Origin: Vibrio aestuarianus
Lineage (GTDB): Bacteria > Pseudomonadota > Gammaproteobacteria > Enterobacterales > Vibrionaceae
Reading direction: 5' to 3'
NCBI RefSeq assembly: GCF_012395185.1
Contig: NZ_JAAZTU010000003.1
Coordinates: 100,568 to 164,567, forward strand
Length of the DNA: 64,000 nt
A model generated the notes under the pieces. That model made no database searches and was not told where the DNA came from. It saw nothing but the letters and a program-made list of their open reading frames with translations. A program made the translations under genes and the position numbers. Of this stretch, positions 27,506 to 36,580 are shown piece by piece; positions within the stretch are counted from its first letter, which is position 1; the number at the start of each line of letters is the position of its first letter.

Positions 27506-29365
27506 ATGATGGATCGATTACGCGAAGGCGTGAACAGCATCGCGGTGAAAATTATTTTAGGAATGATTATTTTATCATTCATCTTCGCAGGTGTAGGTAG
27601 TTACCTCGTCAGTGGTAGCAACAATGCTGCAGCAAAAGTTGGCAATACTGAGATTGGTCGTGGAGACTTTGAGCAAGCATATCAAAATGAGCGCAATCGC
27701 ATGCAGTCCCAATTAGGTGACTACTTTGCTAATTTGTTGGCTGATCCAAGCTATGTAGAGTCTTTCCGTAAATCTGTACTTGACCGTATGATCAACGACC
27801 TACTACTTGAGCAGCATGCTCAGTCGTTAGGTTTACGAGTCAGCGATGCTCAGGTTCGTCAAATGATTATTGATATGCCTCAGTTTCAAGTTGACGGAAA
27901 ATTTGATCAAGAAATCTACCAAGCAGCGCTTCGTCGTGCCGGTTTTTCACCAGAAAGTTTTGCTGAATATCTACGTCGTGACTTGGTTCGTAACCAACTA
28001 TTGAGCGCCATTCAAGGCAGTGAGTTTATTCTTCCTGGTGAAATTGATGAGCAAAGTCAACTTATCTCTCAAACACGTAATATTCGTTCGTTAACGCTAT
28101 CTCTTGATGAGTTTGCTAAAGGAGTAGAATTAACAGAAGAAGACATTGAACAATATTACCAACAGAATCCAGATCGTTACACTCGACCTGAGCAAGTAAA
28201 AGTCGCGTATATAGAACTTTCGGCTGAACAGTTGAAAGAGCAAATGGCCGTTTCTGAAGAGCAAGCGAAAAAGTATTACCAAGAGCATCTGGATAAATAC
28301 TCAACACAAGCTCAACGTAAAGTGAGTCATATTCTGGTACAAGGTGACGATGAAGCCAAAGCGCAAGCAATACTTGATGAACTCAATGCAGGTGCGGATT
28401 TTGCGACGTTAGCAAAAGAGAAATCTGAAGATATTGGTAGCGCAGAAGAGGGGGGATCCCTAGGCTGGATTGAACGTGATGTGATGGATCCTGCTTTTGA
28501 AGAAGCAGCGTTCGCACTTCAAAATGTCGGAGATGTAACAGGTTTAGTTAAATCTGAATTTGGTTACCACATCATTCGTTTAGATGAAGTGAAAGACTCG
28601 GTTGCCCAACCTTATGAGCAAGTTGCTTCTGAAATTAAAACAGAGCTAAAAGATCAAAAAGCGGTCGATAAATTCTATGAACTCCAAAGTGAATTAGAAA
28701 AAGTAGCGTTTGAATTTCCAGATTCTTTAGATGATGCCGCTAAAGCGATTTCTGCAACCATCCAAACTACTGACTTTATTTCACAACAAGATGCGCCAGA
28801 ATTGTTGTTGACACCAGCGGTGCTACAAGCGATTTTGAGCCCAGAAGTAAAAGAGGATGGCCTAAATTCTGAGGTGATAGAAGTTGCGCCTGAGCACGTT
28901 ATTGTGGTTCGTGTTAACGATGCTCGTGAGCAAATGGTACTGCCGTTATCTGAGGTTAAAGAACAAGTGGTTACTCAACTTTCAAAAGTGAAAGGTGAGC
29001 AACAGGCAACGGAGTTGGGCGAAAAACTCGTCGCTTCACTACAAAATGGAGATCGATCTCTGCTCGAACAGAACGCTCTGGAATTTGGTGAGGCAGAAAT
29101 GATTGATCGCAGTTCACCACTTGCTAATACCGTTTTCTCATTACCTAAACCAGTAACGGATAGCGTGATTTACGGGCAAGCAAAAGCGGCAAATGGTGAT
29201 GTCGTCATTATTGAGCTTGATAAAGTTGAGTCAAAAGTTACACCAGAGTACAACGATCAAATTGGTGCTCAGCTAGAACGAATGGGTAGCCAACAAGACC
29301 TTGCGGGAATGCTAAGTATCTTACGTAAGAATACGGATATTGAGTACTATGTTGTGAGCCAATAG
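27506..29365 (+). CDS. ppiD: Periplasmic folding chaperone PpiD
   Basis: A 619-residue inner-membrane-anchored chaperone, associated with the SecYEG translocon, that meets proteins emerging into the periplasm. It has one N-terminal membrane anchor (about 15-37, IILGMIILSFIFAGVGSYLV), a SurA-like N-terminal chaperone region, a parvulin domain (about 265-360: RKVSHILVQGDDEA to GYHIIRLDE) and a second SurA-like region. Two adjacent ATGs (27506 and 27509) are possible starts. Monocistronic, with its own terminator. Confidence 0.95.
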   Translation: MMDRLREGVNSIAVKIILGMIILSFIFAGVGSYLVSGSNNAAAKVGNTEIGRGDFEQAYQNERNRMQSQLGDYFANLLADPSYVESFRKSVLDRMINDLLLEQHAQSLGLRVSDAQVRQMIIDMPQFQVDGKFDQEIYQAALRRAGFSPESFAEYLRRDLVRNQLLSAIQGSEFILPGEIDEQSQLISQTRNIRSLTLSLDEFAKGVELTEEDIEQYYQQNPDRYTRPEQVKVAYIELSAEQLKEQMAVSEEQAKKYYQEHLDKYSTQAQRKVSHILVQGDDEAKAQAILDELNAGADFATLAKEKSEDIGSAEEGGSLGWIERDVMDPAFEEAAFALQNVGDVTGLVKSEFGYHIIRLDEVKDSVAQPYEQVASEIKTELKDQKAVDKFYELQSELEKVAFEFPDSLDDAAKAISATIQTTDFISQQDAPELLLTPAVLQAILSPEVKEDGLNSEVIEVAPEHVIVVRVNDAREQMVLPLSEVKEQVVTQLSKVKGEQQATELGEKLVASLQNGDRSLLEQNALEFGEAEMIDRSSPLANTVFSLPKPVTDSVIYGQAKAANGDVVIIELDKVESKVTPEYNDQIGAQLERMGSQQDLAGMLSILRKNTDIEYYVVSQ

Positions 29366-29394
29366 TTACTAGCAATGTAACTGATATGAAACTC

Positions 29395-29429
29395 AAAATG
29401 GGCTGCAGATGTAGCCCATTTTAATTTTT
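29395..29429 (+). terminator. Rho-independent terminator of ppiD
   Basis: A 10-bp perfect stem (29395-29404 with 29413-29422), 8-nt loop, followed by AATTTTTG, 30 bp beyond the ppiD stop. Confidence 0.85.
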
Positions 29430-29486
29430 GGCTTTATGCATCTGAATGTGTTTTTTAAGTCGTTAGTATAGAGGTGACTGAACTGA

Positions 29487-29798
<312 letters not shown>

Positions 29799-29827
29799 TT
29801 TGGCATAAATTAATAATGAGGGGCTAT

Positions 29828-29953
29828 ATGAAGAGCTCCTCTTCACTACTTTTTATTGCACTATTTCAGACACATCAACATTCCTTCCTAGCACCTTTAC
29901 TGGATAAGCACTATAATTTGTCGCCGACAAAAGCGAGCAATGTGTCGCACTAA
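29828..29953 (+). CDS. Possible small protein upstream of cmk, 41 residues
   Basis: A short ORF between comEA and cmk: ATG 29828, GAGGGG 5 bp upstream, TAA at 29951-29953. The product starts MKSSSSLLFIALFQ and then becomes polar. The same bases can form an 8-bp hairpin (29818-29825 with 29834-29841, one G-U pair) that might end comEA transcription, so the GAGGGG may be stem rather than ribosome-binding site. No homologue is recognised. Confidence 0.25.
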   Translation: MKSSSSLLFIALFQTHQHSFLAPLLDKHYNLSPTKASNVSH

Positions 29954-29971
29954 AACGAATTGGAGTAAATC

Positions 29972-30652
29972 ATGTCCTCTCATACACCGGTTATAACCGT
30001 TGATGGACCAAGTGGTGCTGGTAAAGGCACACTTTGTATGTTGTTGGCTAAAAAATTAGGCTTTCATTTATTAGATTCTGGGGCAATATACCGTGTGCTT
30101 GCACTCGCCGCTATTCACCACGGAGTTGACACAGAATCAGAAGATGCTCTCGTGCCTTTAGCAACGCATTTGGATGTTCAGTTTTTGGCGGAAGGTGACT
30201 TAGTGAAAGTTATCTTGGAAGGTGAAGACGTATCTAAAGAACTACGCAAAGAAGAAACCGGCATGGCAGCATCAAAAGTAGCGGCTTTACCTCGAGTGCG
30301 TGAAGCGTTACTGCGCCGTCAGCGTGCTTTTGCCAAAGAGCAAGGCCTAGTTGCTGACGGACGTGATATGGGGACTGTTGTATTCCCACAAGCTGAAGTA
30401 AAGATATTCTTAGACGCGAGTGCGCAAGAGCGTGCTCAGCGCCGCTTTAAGCAGTTGCAACTCAAGGGCCTAGATGTTAAATTTGACGCCCTTTTAAGCG
30501 AAATCCAAGAGCGTGACGATCGAGATCGTAACCGCCCAGTGGCTCCATTACGACCTGCTGAGGATGCGCTATTGCTTGATTCAACTTCAATGTCTATCGA
30601 CGAAGTTGTAGAAAAAGCATTACAATATACCGAATCTAAGCTAGCAGAATAG
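29972..30652 (+). CDS. cmk: Cytidylate kinase
   Basis: Phosphorylates CMP and dCMP with ATP, recycling pyrimidine nucleotides. The 226-residue protein has the P-loop GPSGAGKGT (about 12-20), the NMP-binding segment [15 protein letters not shown], and [21 protein letters not shown] lies 8 bp before the ATG. It precedes rpsA by about 100 bp, the same order as in E. coli. Confidence 0.96.
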   Translation: MSSHTPVITVDGPSGAGKGTLCMLLAKKLGFHLLDSGAIYRVLALAAIHHGVDTESEDALVPLATHLDVQFLAEGDLVKVILEGEDVSKELRKEETGMAASKVAALPRVREALLRRQRAFAKEQGLVADGRDMGTVVFPQAEVKIFLDASAQERAQRRFKQLQLKGLDVKFDALLSEIQERDDRDRNRPVAPLRPAEDALLLDSTSMSIDEVVEKALQYTESKLAE

Positions 30653-30755
30653 TTCTGTTAGGTAAGAGCGTTGGTCGCAAGGATGATGACTGGCGAATTT
30701 AATAACCCCATGCGGTAGGATACCCATGGAAGTTTAATTATTGAAGATTAAATAA

Positions 30756-32426
30756 ATGACTGAATCTTTTGCTCAACTCTTTGAAGAGTTTTTAAACGAA
30801 ACTGAATTTCAACAAGGTACTATCGTTAAAGGTACTGTAGTAGCTATCGAGAACGGTTTCGTTCTTGTAGATGCTGGTCTTAAGTCTGAGTCTGCTATCC
30901 CTGCTGAACAATTCAAGAACGCTGCTGGCGAACTTGAAGTTGAAGTTGGTTCTGAAGTAGACGTAGCTCTTGACGCTGTTGAAGATGGTTTCGGTGAAAC
31001 TCAACTTTCTCGTGAGAAAGCTAAGCGTCACGAAGCTTGGATCGTTCTTGAGAAAGCTTACGAAGAAGCTGAAACTGTTGTTGGTATCATCAACGGTAAA
31101 GTTAAAGGCGGTTTCACTGTTGAACTAAACGGTATCCGTGCTTTCCTTCCAGGCTCTCTAGTAGACGTACGTCCTATCCGTGACACTGCTCACCTAGAAA
31201 ACAAAGAGCTAGAGTTCAAAGTTATCAAGCTAGACCAGAAGCGTAACAACGTTGTTGTTTCTCGTCGTGCTGTTATCGAATCAGAAAGCAGCGTTGAGCG
31301 TGACGAACTTCTTGAAACTCTACAAGAAGGAACTGAAGTTAAAGGTATCGTTAAGAACCTTACTGACTACGGTGCATTCGTTGATCTTGGTGGTGTTGAC
31401 GGTCTTCTACATATCACTGATATGGCATGGAAACGCGTTAAGCACCCATCAGAAATCGTTAACGTTGGTGACGAAATCCTAGTTAAAGTTCTTAAGTTCG
31501 ATCGTGAGCGTACTCGCGTATCACTAGGTCTTAAGCAACTAGGCGAAGATCCATGGGTAGCAATCGCTAAGCGTTACCCAGAAGGTCACAAACTATCTGG
31601 TCGTGTAACGAACCTAACTGACTACGGCTGCTTCGTTGAAATCGAAGAAGGCGTTGAAGGTCTAGTACACGTTTCTGAAATGGATTGGACTAACAAGAAC
31701 ATCCACCCATCTAAAGTTGTTAATGTTGGCGACGAAGTTGAGGTTATGGTTCTTGATATCGACGAAGAGCGTCGTCGTATCTCTCTAGGTCTGAAACAGT
31801 GTAAAGCTAACCCATGGCAGTCATTCGCTGAAGCACAAGCTAAAGGCGACAAAGTTACTGGTAAGATCAAGTCTATCACTGACTTCGGTATCTTTATCGG
31901 TCTAGACGGCGGCATCGACGGTCTTGTTCACCTATCTGATATCTCTTGGAACGTTGCAGGAGAAGAAGCGGTACGTGATTACAAGAAAGGCGATGAAATC
32001 TCTGCAGTTGTTCTAGCAGTAGACGCAGAGCGTGAGCGTATTTCTCTTGGCGTTAAGCAAATGGAAAACGACCCGTTCAATGCATACGTTGCAGATAACA
32101 AAAAAGGTACTCTAGTTAACGGTACTGTTACTGCAGTTGACGCGAAAGGTGCTACAATTGAACTTGTAGACGGCGTTGAAGGTTACATCCGTGCTTCTGA
32201 AGTATCGCGTGACCGTATTGAAGATGCGTCTCTAATCCTAAGCGTTGGTGATAGCGTTGAAGCGAAATTTACTGGTGTAGACCGTAAGAACCGCGTAATC
32301 AACCTATCTATCAAAGCTAAAGATGAAGCTGATGAGCAAGAAGCAATGGCTACTCTGAACAAAACTGATGAAGGTGCGTTCGGTAATGCTATGGCAGATG
32401 CATTCAAGGCTGCTAAAGGCGAATAA
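30756..32426 (+). CDS. rpsA: 30S ribosomal protein S1
   Basis: A 556-residue mRNA-binding ribosomal protein made of six S1 (OB-fold) repeats. Repeats of the type [27 protein letters not shown] are visible around residues 20-85, 105-170, 190-260, 275-345, 362-435 and 450-520. There is no canonical Shine-Dalgarno before the ATG (the upstream bases are TGAAGATTAAATAA). This matches the known structured, autoregulated leader of enterobacterial rpsA. Codon bias is extreme. A strong terminator follows. Confidence 0.97.
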   Translation: MTESFAQLFEEFLNETEFQQGTIVKGTVVAIENGFVLVDAGLKSESAIPAEQFKNAAGELEVEVGSEVDVALDAVEDGFGETQLSREKAKRHEAWIVLEKAYEEAETVVGIINGKVKGGFTVELNGIRAFLPGSLVDVRPIRDTAHLENKELEFKVIKLDQKRNNVVVSRRAVIESESSVERDELLETLQEGTEVKGIVKNLTDYGAFVDLGGVDGLLHITDMAWKRVKHPSEIVNVGDEILVKVLKFDRERTRVSLGLKQLGEDPWVAIAKRYPEGHKLSGRVTNLTDYGCFVEIEEGVEGLVHVSEMDWTNKNIHPSKVVNVGDEVEVMVLDIDEERRRISLGLKQCKANPWQSFAEAQAKGDKVTGKIKSITDFGIFIGLDGGIDGLVHLSDISWNVAGEEAVRDYKKGDEISAVVLAVDAERERISLGVKQMENDPFNAYVADNKKGTLVNGTVTAVDAKGATIELVDGVEGYIRASEVSRDRIEDASLILSVGDSVEAKFTGVDRKNRVINLSIKAKDEADEQEAMATLNKTDEGAFGNAMADAFKAAKGE

Positions 32427-32439
32427 TCTAACTCGCTAG

Positions 32440-32465
32440 AAGGAGCCGAAAGGCTCCTTTTTTTT
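32440..32465 (+). terminator. Rho-independent terminator of rpsA
   Basis: An 8-bp stem AAGGAGCC (32440-32447) with GGCTCCTT (32452-32459), GAAA tetraloop, then T-run to 32465. Confidence 0.93.
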
Positions 32466-32506
32466 CGGTTAGTGCCTACTTTGATAAGCAAGTAATGAGG
32501 GAAACT

Positions 32507-32791
32507 ATGACTAAGTCTGAATTGATAGAAAGACTCTGTGCTGAGCAAACGCACCTATCTGCTAAAGAAATTGAAGATGCAGTGAAAGATATTCTTGAAC
32601 ACATGGCATCAACTTTGGAGAGCGGAGAGCGAATTGAAATTCGCGGATTTGGTAGTTTCTCTTTGCACTATCGTGAGCCTCGGGTGGGACGTAACCCTAA
32701 AACTGGTGATAAAGTGGTATTAGACGGAAAGTTCGTACCTCATTTTAAACCAGGCAAAGAGTTGCGTGAGCGAGTTAATGAGAGCCTCTAA
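32507..32791 (+). CDS. ihfB: Integration host factor subunit beta
   Basis: A 94-residue subunit of the sequence-specific DNA-bending heterodimer IHF. The start chosen is ATG 32507 ([14 protein letters not shown]), with GAGGGA 6 bp upstream; an ATG at 32495 in frame would overlap that site and add four foreign residues. The HU/IHF signature [18 protein letters not shown] is present. The order rpsA-ihfB is the same as in E. coli. IHF would also help looping at the sigma-54 dct promoter. Confidence 0.96.
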   Translation: MTKSELIERLCAEQTHLSAKEIEDAVKDILEHMASTLESGERIEIRGFGSFSLHYREPRVGRNPKTGDKVVLDGKFVPHFKPGKELRERVNESL

Positions 32792-32817
32792 ATTTGTTAT
32801 TTAGAACCTATTTTGAG

Positions 32818-32848
32818 AAGCGGCATACAGTTGGTATGCCGCTTTTTT
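32818..32848 (+). terminator. Rho-independent terminator of ihfB
   Basis: An 11-bp stem (32818-32828 with 32834-32844), loop AGTTG, followed by T-run to 32848. Confidence 0.92.
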
Positions 32849-32934
32849 ATGATATCTATCTATAGATAGACGTGGTTTGTGAAGTCATTTTCCTGCATAA
32901 TCAGACCAGATCAATACTGGATAGGTAATGGCTT

Positions 32935-33210
32935 ATGAAAATTATAAAAATCGTTCTCATTGTTGCGCTTTTTTTGATTGCTTTAGCATTAGGTGCACAA
33001 AATCAAGTGGTTGTGACTTTTAATTACTTACTCGCTCAAGGTGAATTCCACCTATCTACTTTACTTGGTGTAGTGTTTGTCTCAGGTTTTGCTTTAGCTT
33101 GGTTAATTGGCAGTAGCTTTTATTTTAAATCTCAGTTACAGCTGCGAAAGCTAAATAAGCAGTTGAAGAAACAGACGGCTGAAAAAAATGCCGTTACAAG
33201 TAAAGCTTAG
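32935..33210 (+). CDS. lapA: LapA, lipopolysaccharide assembly protein A
   Basis: A 91-residue inner-membrane protein (DUF1049/LapA) with two membrane spans (about 3-22 and 40-63) and a basic coiled tail rich in Lys and Gln. With LapB it belongs to the machinery that tunes LpxC turnover and lipopolysaccharide assembly. It begins 87 bp after the ihfB terminator and precedes lapB by 21 bp, forming a two-gene unit. The E. coli protein is about 100 residues. Confidence 0.88.
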   Translation: MKIIKIVLIVALFLIALALGAQNQVVVTFNYLLAQGEFHLSTLLGVVFVSGFALAWLIGSSFYFKSQLQLRKLNKQLKKQTAEKNAVTSKA

Positions 33211-33231
33211 AATGGAATAAAGGCTGACTTA

Positions 33232-34401
33232 ATGTTAGAAATTCTCTTCTTGTTATTGCCAATAGCAGCCGCTTACGGATGGTATATGGGCAATCGTAGT
33301 GCCCAGCAAGACAAGCAGAAGCATTCTCACCAAATATCCCGTCAATATGTTACGGGGCTTAATTTACTGCTTTCTGATCAATCAGATAAAGCGGTTGATC
33401 ACTTCATTGAACTGCTTCAGGTCGATAATGAAACCATTGATACTCACTTGGCGTTAGGCAACCTATTTCGTTCAAGAGGAGAGGTCGATCGTGCTATTCG
33501 TATTCACCAAAATCTGATATCTCGTTCGAGTTTAACCATTGACCAAAAAAATCTCGCTCTGCAACAGTTGGCAAAAGACTATATGGTGTCTGGCTTCCTT
33601 GATCGCGCTGAGAGAATTTTTGAGCAGTTAGTGGATGAACCTGAACACCGTGAAGGTGCATTACAGCAACTCGTCGCTATTTATCAACAAACCCGCGAAT
33701 GGCATAAAGCCATTGATTACGCCTATGATTTGGTGAAATTAGGCCGCAAGAGAATGCGTAGTGTGATTGCTCATTTTTGGTGTGAACTCGCTATGCAAGA
33801 AAAAGCAGATGGTAACGATAGCAAGGCGATTCAGAATTTTAAGAAGGCATTAAGCGAAGACCCTAAATGTGTGCGTGCTACCATCTCTTTAGGGAAGTTA
33901 TACCTTGAGCGTGAAGATTATCAGCATACGATTAAATACATGCAGATGGTTTTAGAGCAAGATATTGATTTTATAGGTGAAATCCTTCCTACTCTAGCAG
34001 ACTGTTACCACCACATTGGCCAAGAACAGCACTTGGTCGAGTTCTTAAGAGAATGTATAGAAAAAGAAGCGGGTGTATCGGCTGAGTTGATGCTTGCACA
34101 GTTAGTTGCACAACATGAAGGCGTTGGTGCAGCTCAAGACTTGCTAACTAGGCAACTCGTAAAAAATCCAACGATGAAAGGCTTTTATCGTTTAATTGAT
34201 TATCATCTAGCCGATGCTGAAGAGGGAAGAGCTAAAGATAGTTTGTCTACATTGCAGAAACTGGTGGGAGAGCAGCTTAAAGTGAAGCCCCATTATCGGT
34301 GTAGAAAATGTGGTTTCTCTACCCATTCTTTATATTGGCACTGTCCTTCTTGTAAAAATTGGGGGTCAATCAAACCCATTCGTGGGCTAGATGGAGAATG
34401 A
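33232..34401 (+). CDS. lapB: LapB, lipopolysaccharide assembly protein B (YciM)
   Basis: A 389-residue inner-membrane protein with one N-terminal anchor (about 1-18, MLEILFLLLPIAAAYGWYMG), a cytoplasmic TPR array (about 60-330), and a C-terminal rubredoxin-type metal site, CRKCG and CPSCKNWG (about 356-375). In E. coli it acts as adaptor between LpxC and the FtsH protease, keeping lipid A synthesis in balance. Co-transcribed with lapA; pyrF follows after a terminator. Confidence 0.94.
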   Translation: MLEILFLLLPIAAAYGWYMGNRSAQQDKQKHSHQISRQYVTGLNLLLSDQSDKAVDHFIELLQVDNETIDTHLALGNLFRSRGEVDRAIRIHQNLISRSSLTIDQKNLALQQLAKDYMVSGFLDRAERIFEQLVDEPEHREGALQQLVAIYQQTREWHKAIDYAYDLVKLGRKRMRSVIAHFWCELAMQEKADGNDSKAIQNFKKALSEDPKCVRATISLGKLYLEREDYQHTIKYMQMVLEQDIDFIGEILPTLADCYHHIGQEQHLVEFLRECIEKEAGVSAELMLAQLVAQHEGVGAAQDLLTRQLVKNPTMKGFYRLIDYHLADAEEGRAKDSLSTLQKLVGEQLKVKPHYRCRKCGFSTHSLYWHCPSCKNWGSIKPIRGLDGE

Positions 34402-34438
34402 TTCATCAGAGTTAATCCGTTAACTCGAAAAAGAATTT

Positions 34439-34462
34439 GCAGCTAATAAGCTGCTTTTTTTT
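34439..34462 (+). terminator. Rho-independent terminator between lapB and pyrF
   Basis: A 6-bp stem GCAGCT (34439-34444) / AGCTGC (34449-34454), AATA loop and an eight-T run. It lies 26 bp before the pyrF start, so pyrF transcription may partly depend on read-through or its own promoter. Confidence 0.8.
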
Positions 34463-34487
34463 AGGTTCAATACTGTTAGGAGTAATA

Positions 34488-35192
34488 ATGAAAGACCAGA
34501 AAGTGATTGTCGCGTTGGACTATGATAGACAAGATGAAGCTTTAGCATTTGTCGATAAAATCGACCCTAATTCTTGCCGACTAAAAGTAGGTAAGGAGAT
34601 GTTTACACTGTTTGGTCCAGATTTTGTGCGCGAACTTCATAAGCGTGGTTTTTCAGTATTTTTAGACCTTAAGTTTCATGATATTCCTAATACATGCTCT
34701 AAAGCCGTAAGAGCAGCCGCCGAACTTGGTGTATGGATGGTCAATGTTCATGCAAGTGGTGGAGAGAGAATGATGACAGCTTCGCGTGAAATTCTAGAAC
34801 CTTATGGTAACGATAAGCCATTGTTGATTGCGGTGACGGTCTTAACGAGCATGGAGCAGAGCGATCTGCGTGGTATTGGCATTGATACGACTCCACAAGA
34901 ACACGTCATGCGACTTGCAAGTCTTACCAAAAACTCAGGCCTAGATGGTGTGGTTTGCTCTGCGCAAGAAGCCACAGTGCTTAAAGGTAGCTTTGGTCAT
35001 GATTTCAAGCTAATTACTCCTGGGATCCGTCCTGTAGGGGCTGAAGTAGGCGATCAAAAACGCATCATGACACCATATGAGGCTATCAAAGCGGGATCTG
35101 ACTACTTAGTTATTGGTCGCCCAATCACGCAGTCTGTGCAGCCTGATGCTGTTTTAAAAGCGATAAATGAAAGTCTTCTTCCGCGCGGATGA
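34488..35192 (+). CDS. pyrF: Orotidine 5'-phosphate decarboxylase
   Basis: Catalyses the last step of UMP synthesis, decarboxylating OMP. The start is ATG 34488 ([13 protein letters not shown]), with AGGAG 7 bp upstream; the frame extends to 34437, but that would run through the lapB terminator. This gives 234 residues. The catalytic D-x-K-x-x-D motif is visible in [12 protein letters not shown], and the phosphate-binding end in [11 protein letters not shown]. The lapA-lapB-pyrF order matches E. coli. Confidence 0.96.
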   Translation: MKDQKVIVALDYDRQDEALAFVDKIDPNSCRLKVGKEMFTLFGPDFVRELHKRGFSVFLDLKFHDIPNTCSKAVRAAAELGVWMVNVHASGGERMMTASREILEPYGNDKPLLIAVTVLTSMEQSDLRGIGIDTTPQEHVMRLASLTKNSGLDGVVCSAQEATVLKGSFGHDFKLITPGIRPVGAEVGDQKRIMTPYEAIKAGSDYLVIGRPITQSVQPDAVLKAINESLLPRG

Positions 35193-35287
35193 TAATAAAG
35201 GGATAAACCGCCGCTAAATTGACTGCTGGCGTAAATTACCGCGACTTTAGTTAATGAAGATTCAAAGTGAAAATTTTATCAGTGATA

Positions 35288-35310
35288 GCCCTACTTCGGT
35301 AGGGCTTATT
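35288..35310 (+). terminator. Terminator of pyrF
   Basis: A 7-bp GC-rich stem GCCCTAC (35288-35294) / GTAGGGC (35299-35305) closed by a UUCG tetraloop, followed by TTATTATTA. The native convergent gene on the other side appears to have been the old miaE copy. Confidence 0.8.
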
Positions 35311-35319
35311 ATTATGCGC

Positions 35320-35354
35320 TTAATCAGTTTGAAGCGGGACACCTTCAGCTCACA
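35320..35354 (-). pseudogene. miaE: 3' tail remnant of a displaced miaE allele
   Basis: Read on the minus strand, bases 35343-35320 give E-G-V-P-L-Q-T-D-stop. This resembles the end of the intact MiaE (SGVPKLVA-stop), with shared bases GGYGT.CC and CAAACTG.TT. The stop lies 10 bp from the pyrF terminator, as expected for a convergent native miaE. It abuts the 13-bp sequence CCTTCAGCTCACA (35342-35354), repeated at 40192-40204. The remaining 35355-35480 holds no gene I can see. The match is short, so the call is tentative. Confidence 0.45.
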
Positions 35355-35480
35355 CAAATCTTGGGAATATTGAAACTCTCGAAAAATAGATAGAAAATAG
35401 ACCAAAATTAACCGTTGACAGTCTTAATTATTCAATTAAAACAATTGGATACGTGGATTTTTTGAAAGGTCAAACTTTGA

Positions 35481-35534
35481 GAAAAAAGCAATATGCACGA
35501 CTCGGCCTTTAGAAGAGTCACCGTGCATATTGCT
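35481..35534 (-). terminator. Terminator of the intact miaE
   Basis: A 13-bp perfect stem (35487-35499 with 35522-35534), extended inside by GACTC/GAGTC pairing, is followed on the minus strand by TTTTTTC. It lies 22 bp past the miaE stop. Confidence 0.85.
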
Positions 35535-35556
35535 ACCTGTTTTGTTGTTTTTTATG

Positions 35557-36324
35557 CTACGCAACCAGTTTGGGTACGCCAGAATGGAAGCGGAATTCTG
35601 AATCGTCAGAGGTAATTAATTCAGCTTCAACATTAGCGAAGTGTTCAATACGTTCTGAAATATCTTCACCAGCAATCTGTTCTGCTAGTTCCAAGTAGTC
35701 TTGGTAGTGCCGTGCTTCTGAGCGTAGCAATGAGATATAGAACTTTTGAATTGGCTCATCAAGGAACGGTGCAAGCTTGGCAAATCGTTCACAAGAACGA
35801 GCTTCAATGAACGCACCAATAATCAGCTTGTCGATAAGAGCTGCTGGCTCAAAAGTTCGGATATGCTTAATCATCCCCTTAGCGTAACGACTTGCCGTAA
35901 TTGGGCGGTATTCTAAGCCTTGTTCTTCAATGATCTCCAACACTTGGTAGAAGTGGTGTAGCTCTTCTCTAATCAGTAGAACCATCTTATCAATCATATC
36001 CTGCCCGTAGGCACAGCCATCTTTGGGCTTGATTAATTTAGAAATGTTGCTTTTACCTTTTAGCGTTTCAAGGCTGCCAATACCTTTGTAAGCAAAGTTT
36101 TCATATGGCTCAACCAATTGCGTAATTTGCTCTTTACCTTCATCAGTTAAGACATAGCGTTTAAGCAGGAAAACCGCACTCTGTGAAGCTTTTAACTCGC
36201 ATAGTAAATGATCTCGTAAAATCACGGATAGGTTTTCTGGCTTACGAGCTTCTTCAATCCAAGAGTCAGGTGTTGAGCATTTTAGGAAGTAATTGATTGG
36301 TTCTAATAATTTTTTGTCGTACAT
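35557..36324 (-). CDS. miaE: tRNA-(ms2io6A)-hydroxylase MiaE
   Basis: An oxygen-dependent non-haem diiron enzyme that hydroxylates the isopentenyl group of ms2i6A at tRNA position 37. The 255-residue protein is a ferritin-like helical bundle with ligand motifs DHLLCELKAS, REELHHFY and RSEARHYQDY (Glu and E-x-x-H sets). It is complete, with its own terminator. A diverged 50-codon copy of its N-terminus lies on the far side of the ABC-3C genes (40187-40339) and a possible tail fragment on this side. The intact gene therefore probably arrived with the insertion and replaced the resident allele. Confidence 0.9.
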   Translation of the reverse strand: MYDKKLLEPINYFLKCSTPDSWIEEARKPENLSVILRDHLLCELKASQSAVFLLKRYVLTDEGKEQITQLVEPYENFAYKGIGSLETLKGKSNISKLIKPKDGCAYGQDMIDKMVLLIREELHHFYQVLEIIEEQGLEYRPITASRYAKGMIKHIRTFEPAALIDKLIIGAFIEARSCERFAKLAPFLDEPIQKFYISLLRSEARHYQDYLELAEQIAGEDISERIEHFANVEAELITSDDSEFRFHSGVPKLVA

Positions 36325-36580
36325 CTATTGATAGGTCCCAAAATCAGATGTATCAACTATACCATGTTAACTTTGTTTAGGTGTTTGTATTAAAGTTAGA
36401 AACACTTCTGTTGTTTGTACCTCTCCATCAATAGTCAGTATTTTATTGATAATCCTCAGGTTTCGTAGATATTTTTATAGTTAATATGAATCTACAGTAG
36501 TATGGTCTGTGTGTTCGGTTTTTGCACAGAGAGTGCGATAGATATACTCAATCCTATGAATAGACGTTGTTGAGGCTTTG
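36325..36580 (+). promoter_or_regulatory. AT-rich region between miaE and the ABC-3C operon
   Basis: These 256 bp separate divergent miaE and the ABC-3C genes, so both promoters must be here. The TGAGG at 36571-36575 is the ribosome-binding site of the first ABC-3C gene. No clear operator or regulator gene is seen, and no promoter can be assigned with confidence. Confidence 0.4.
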
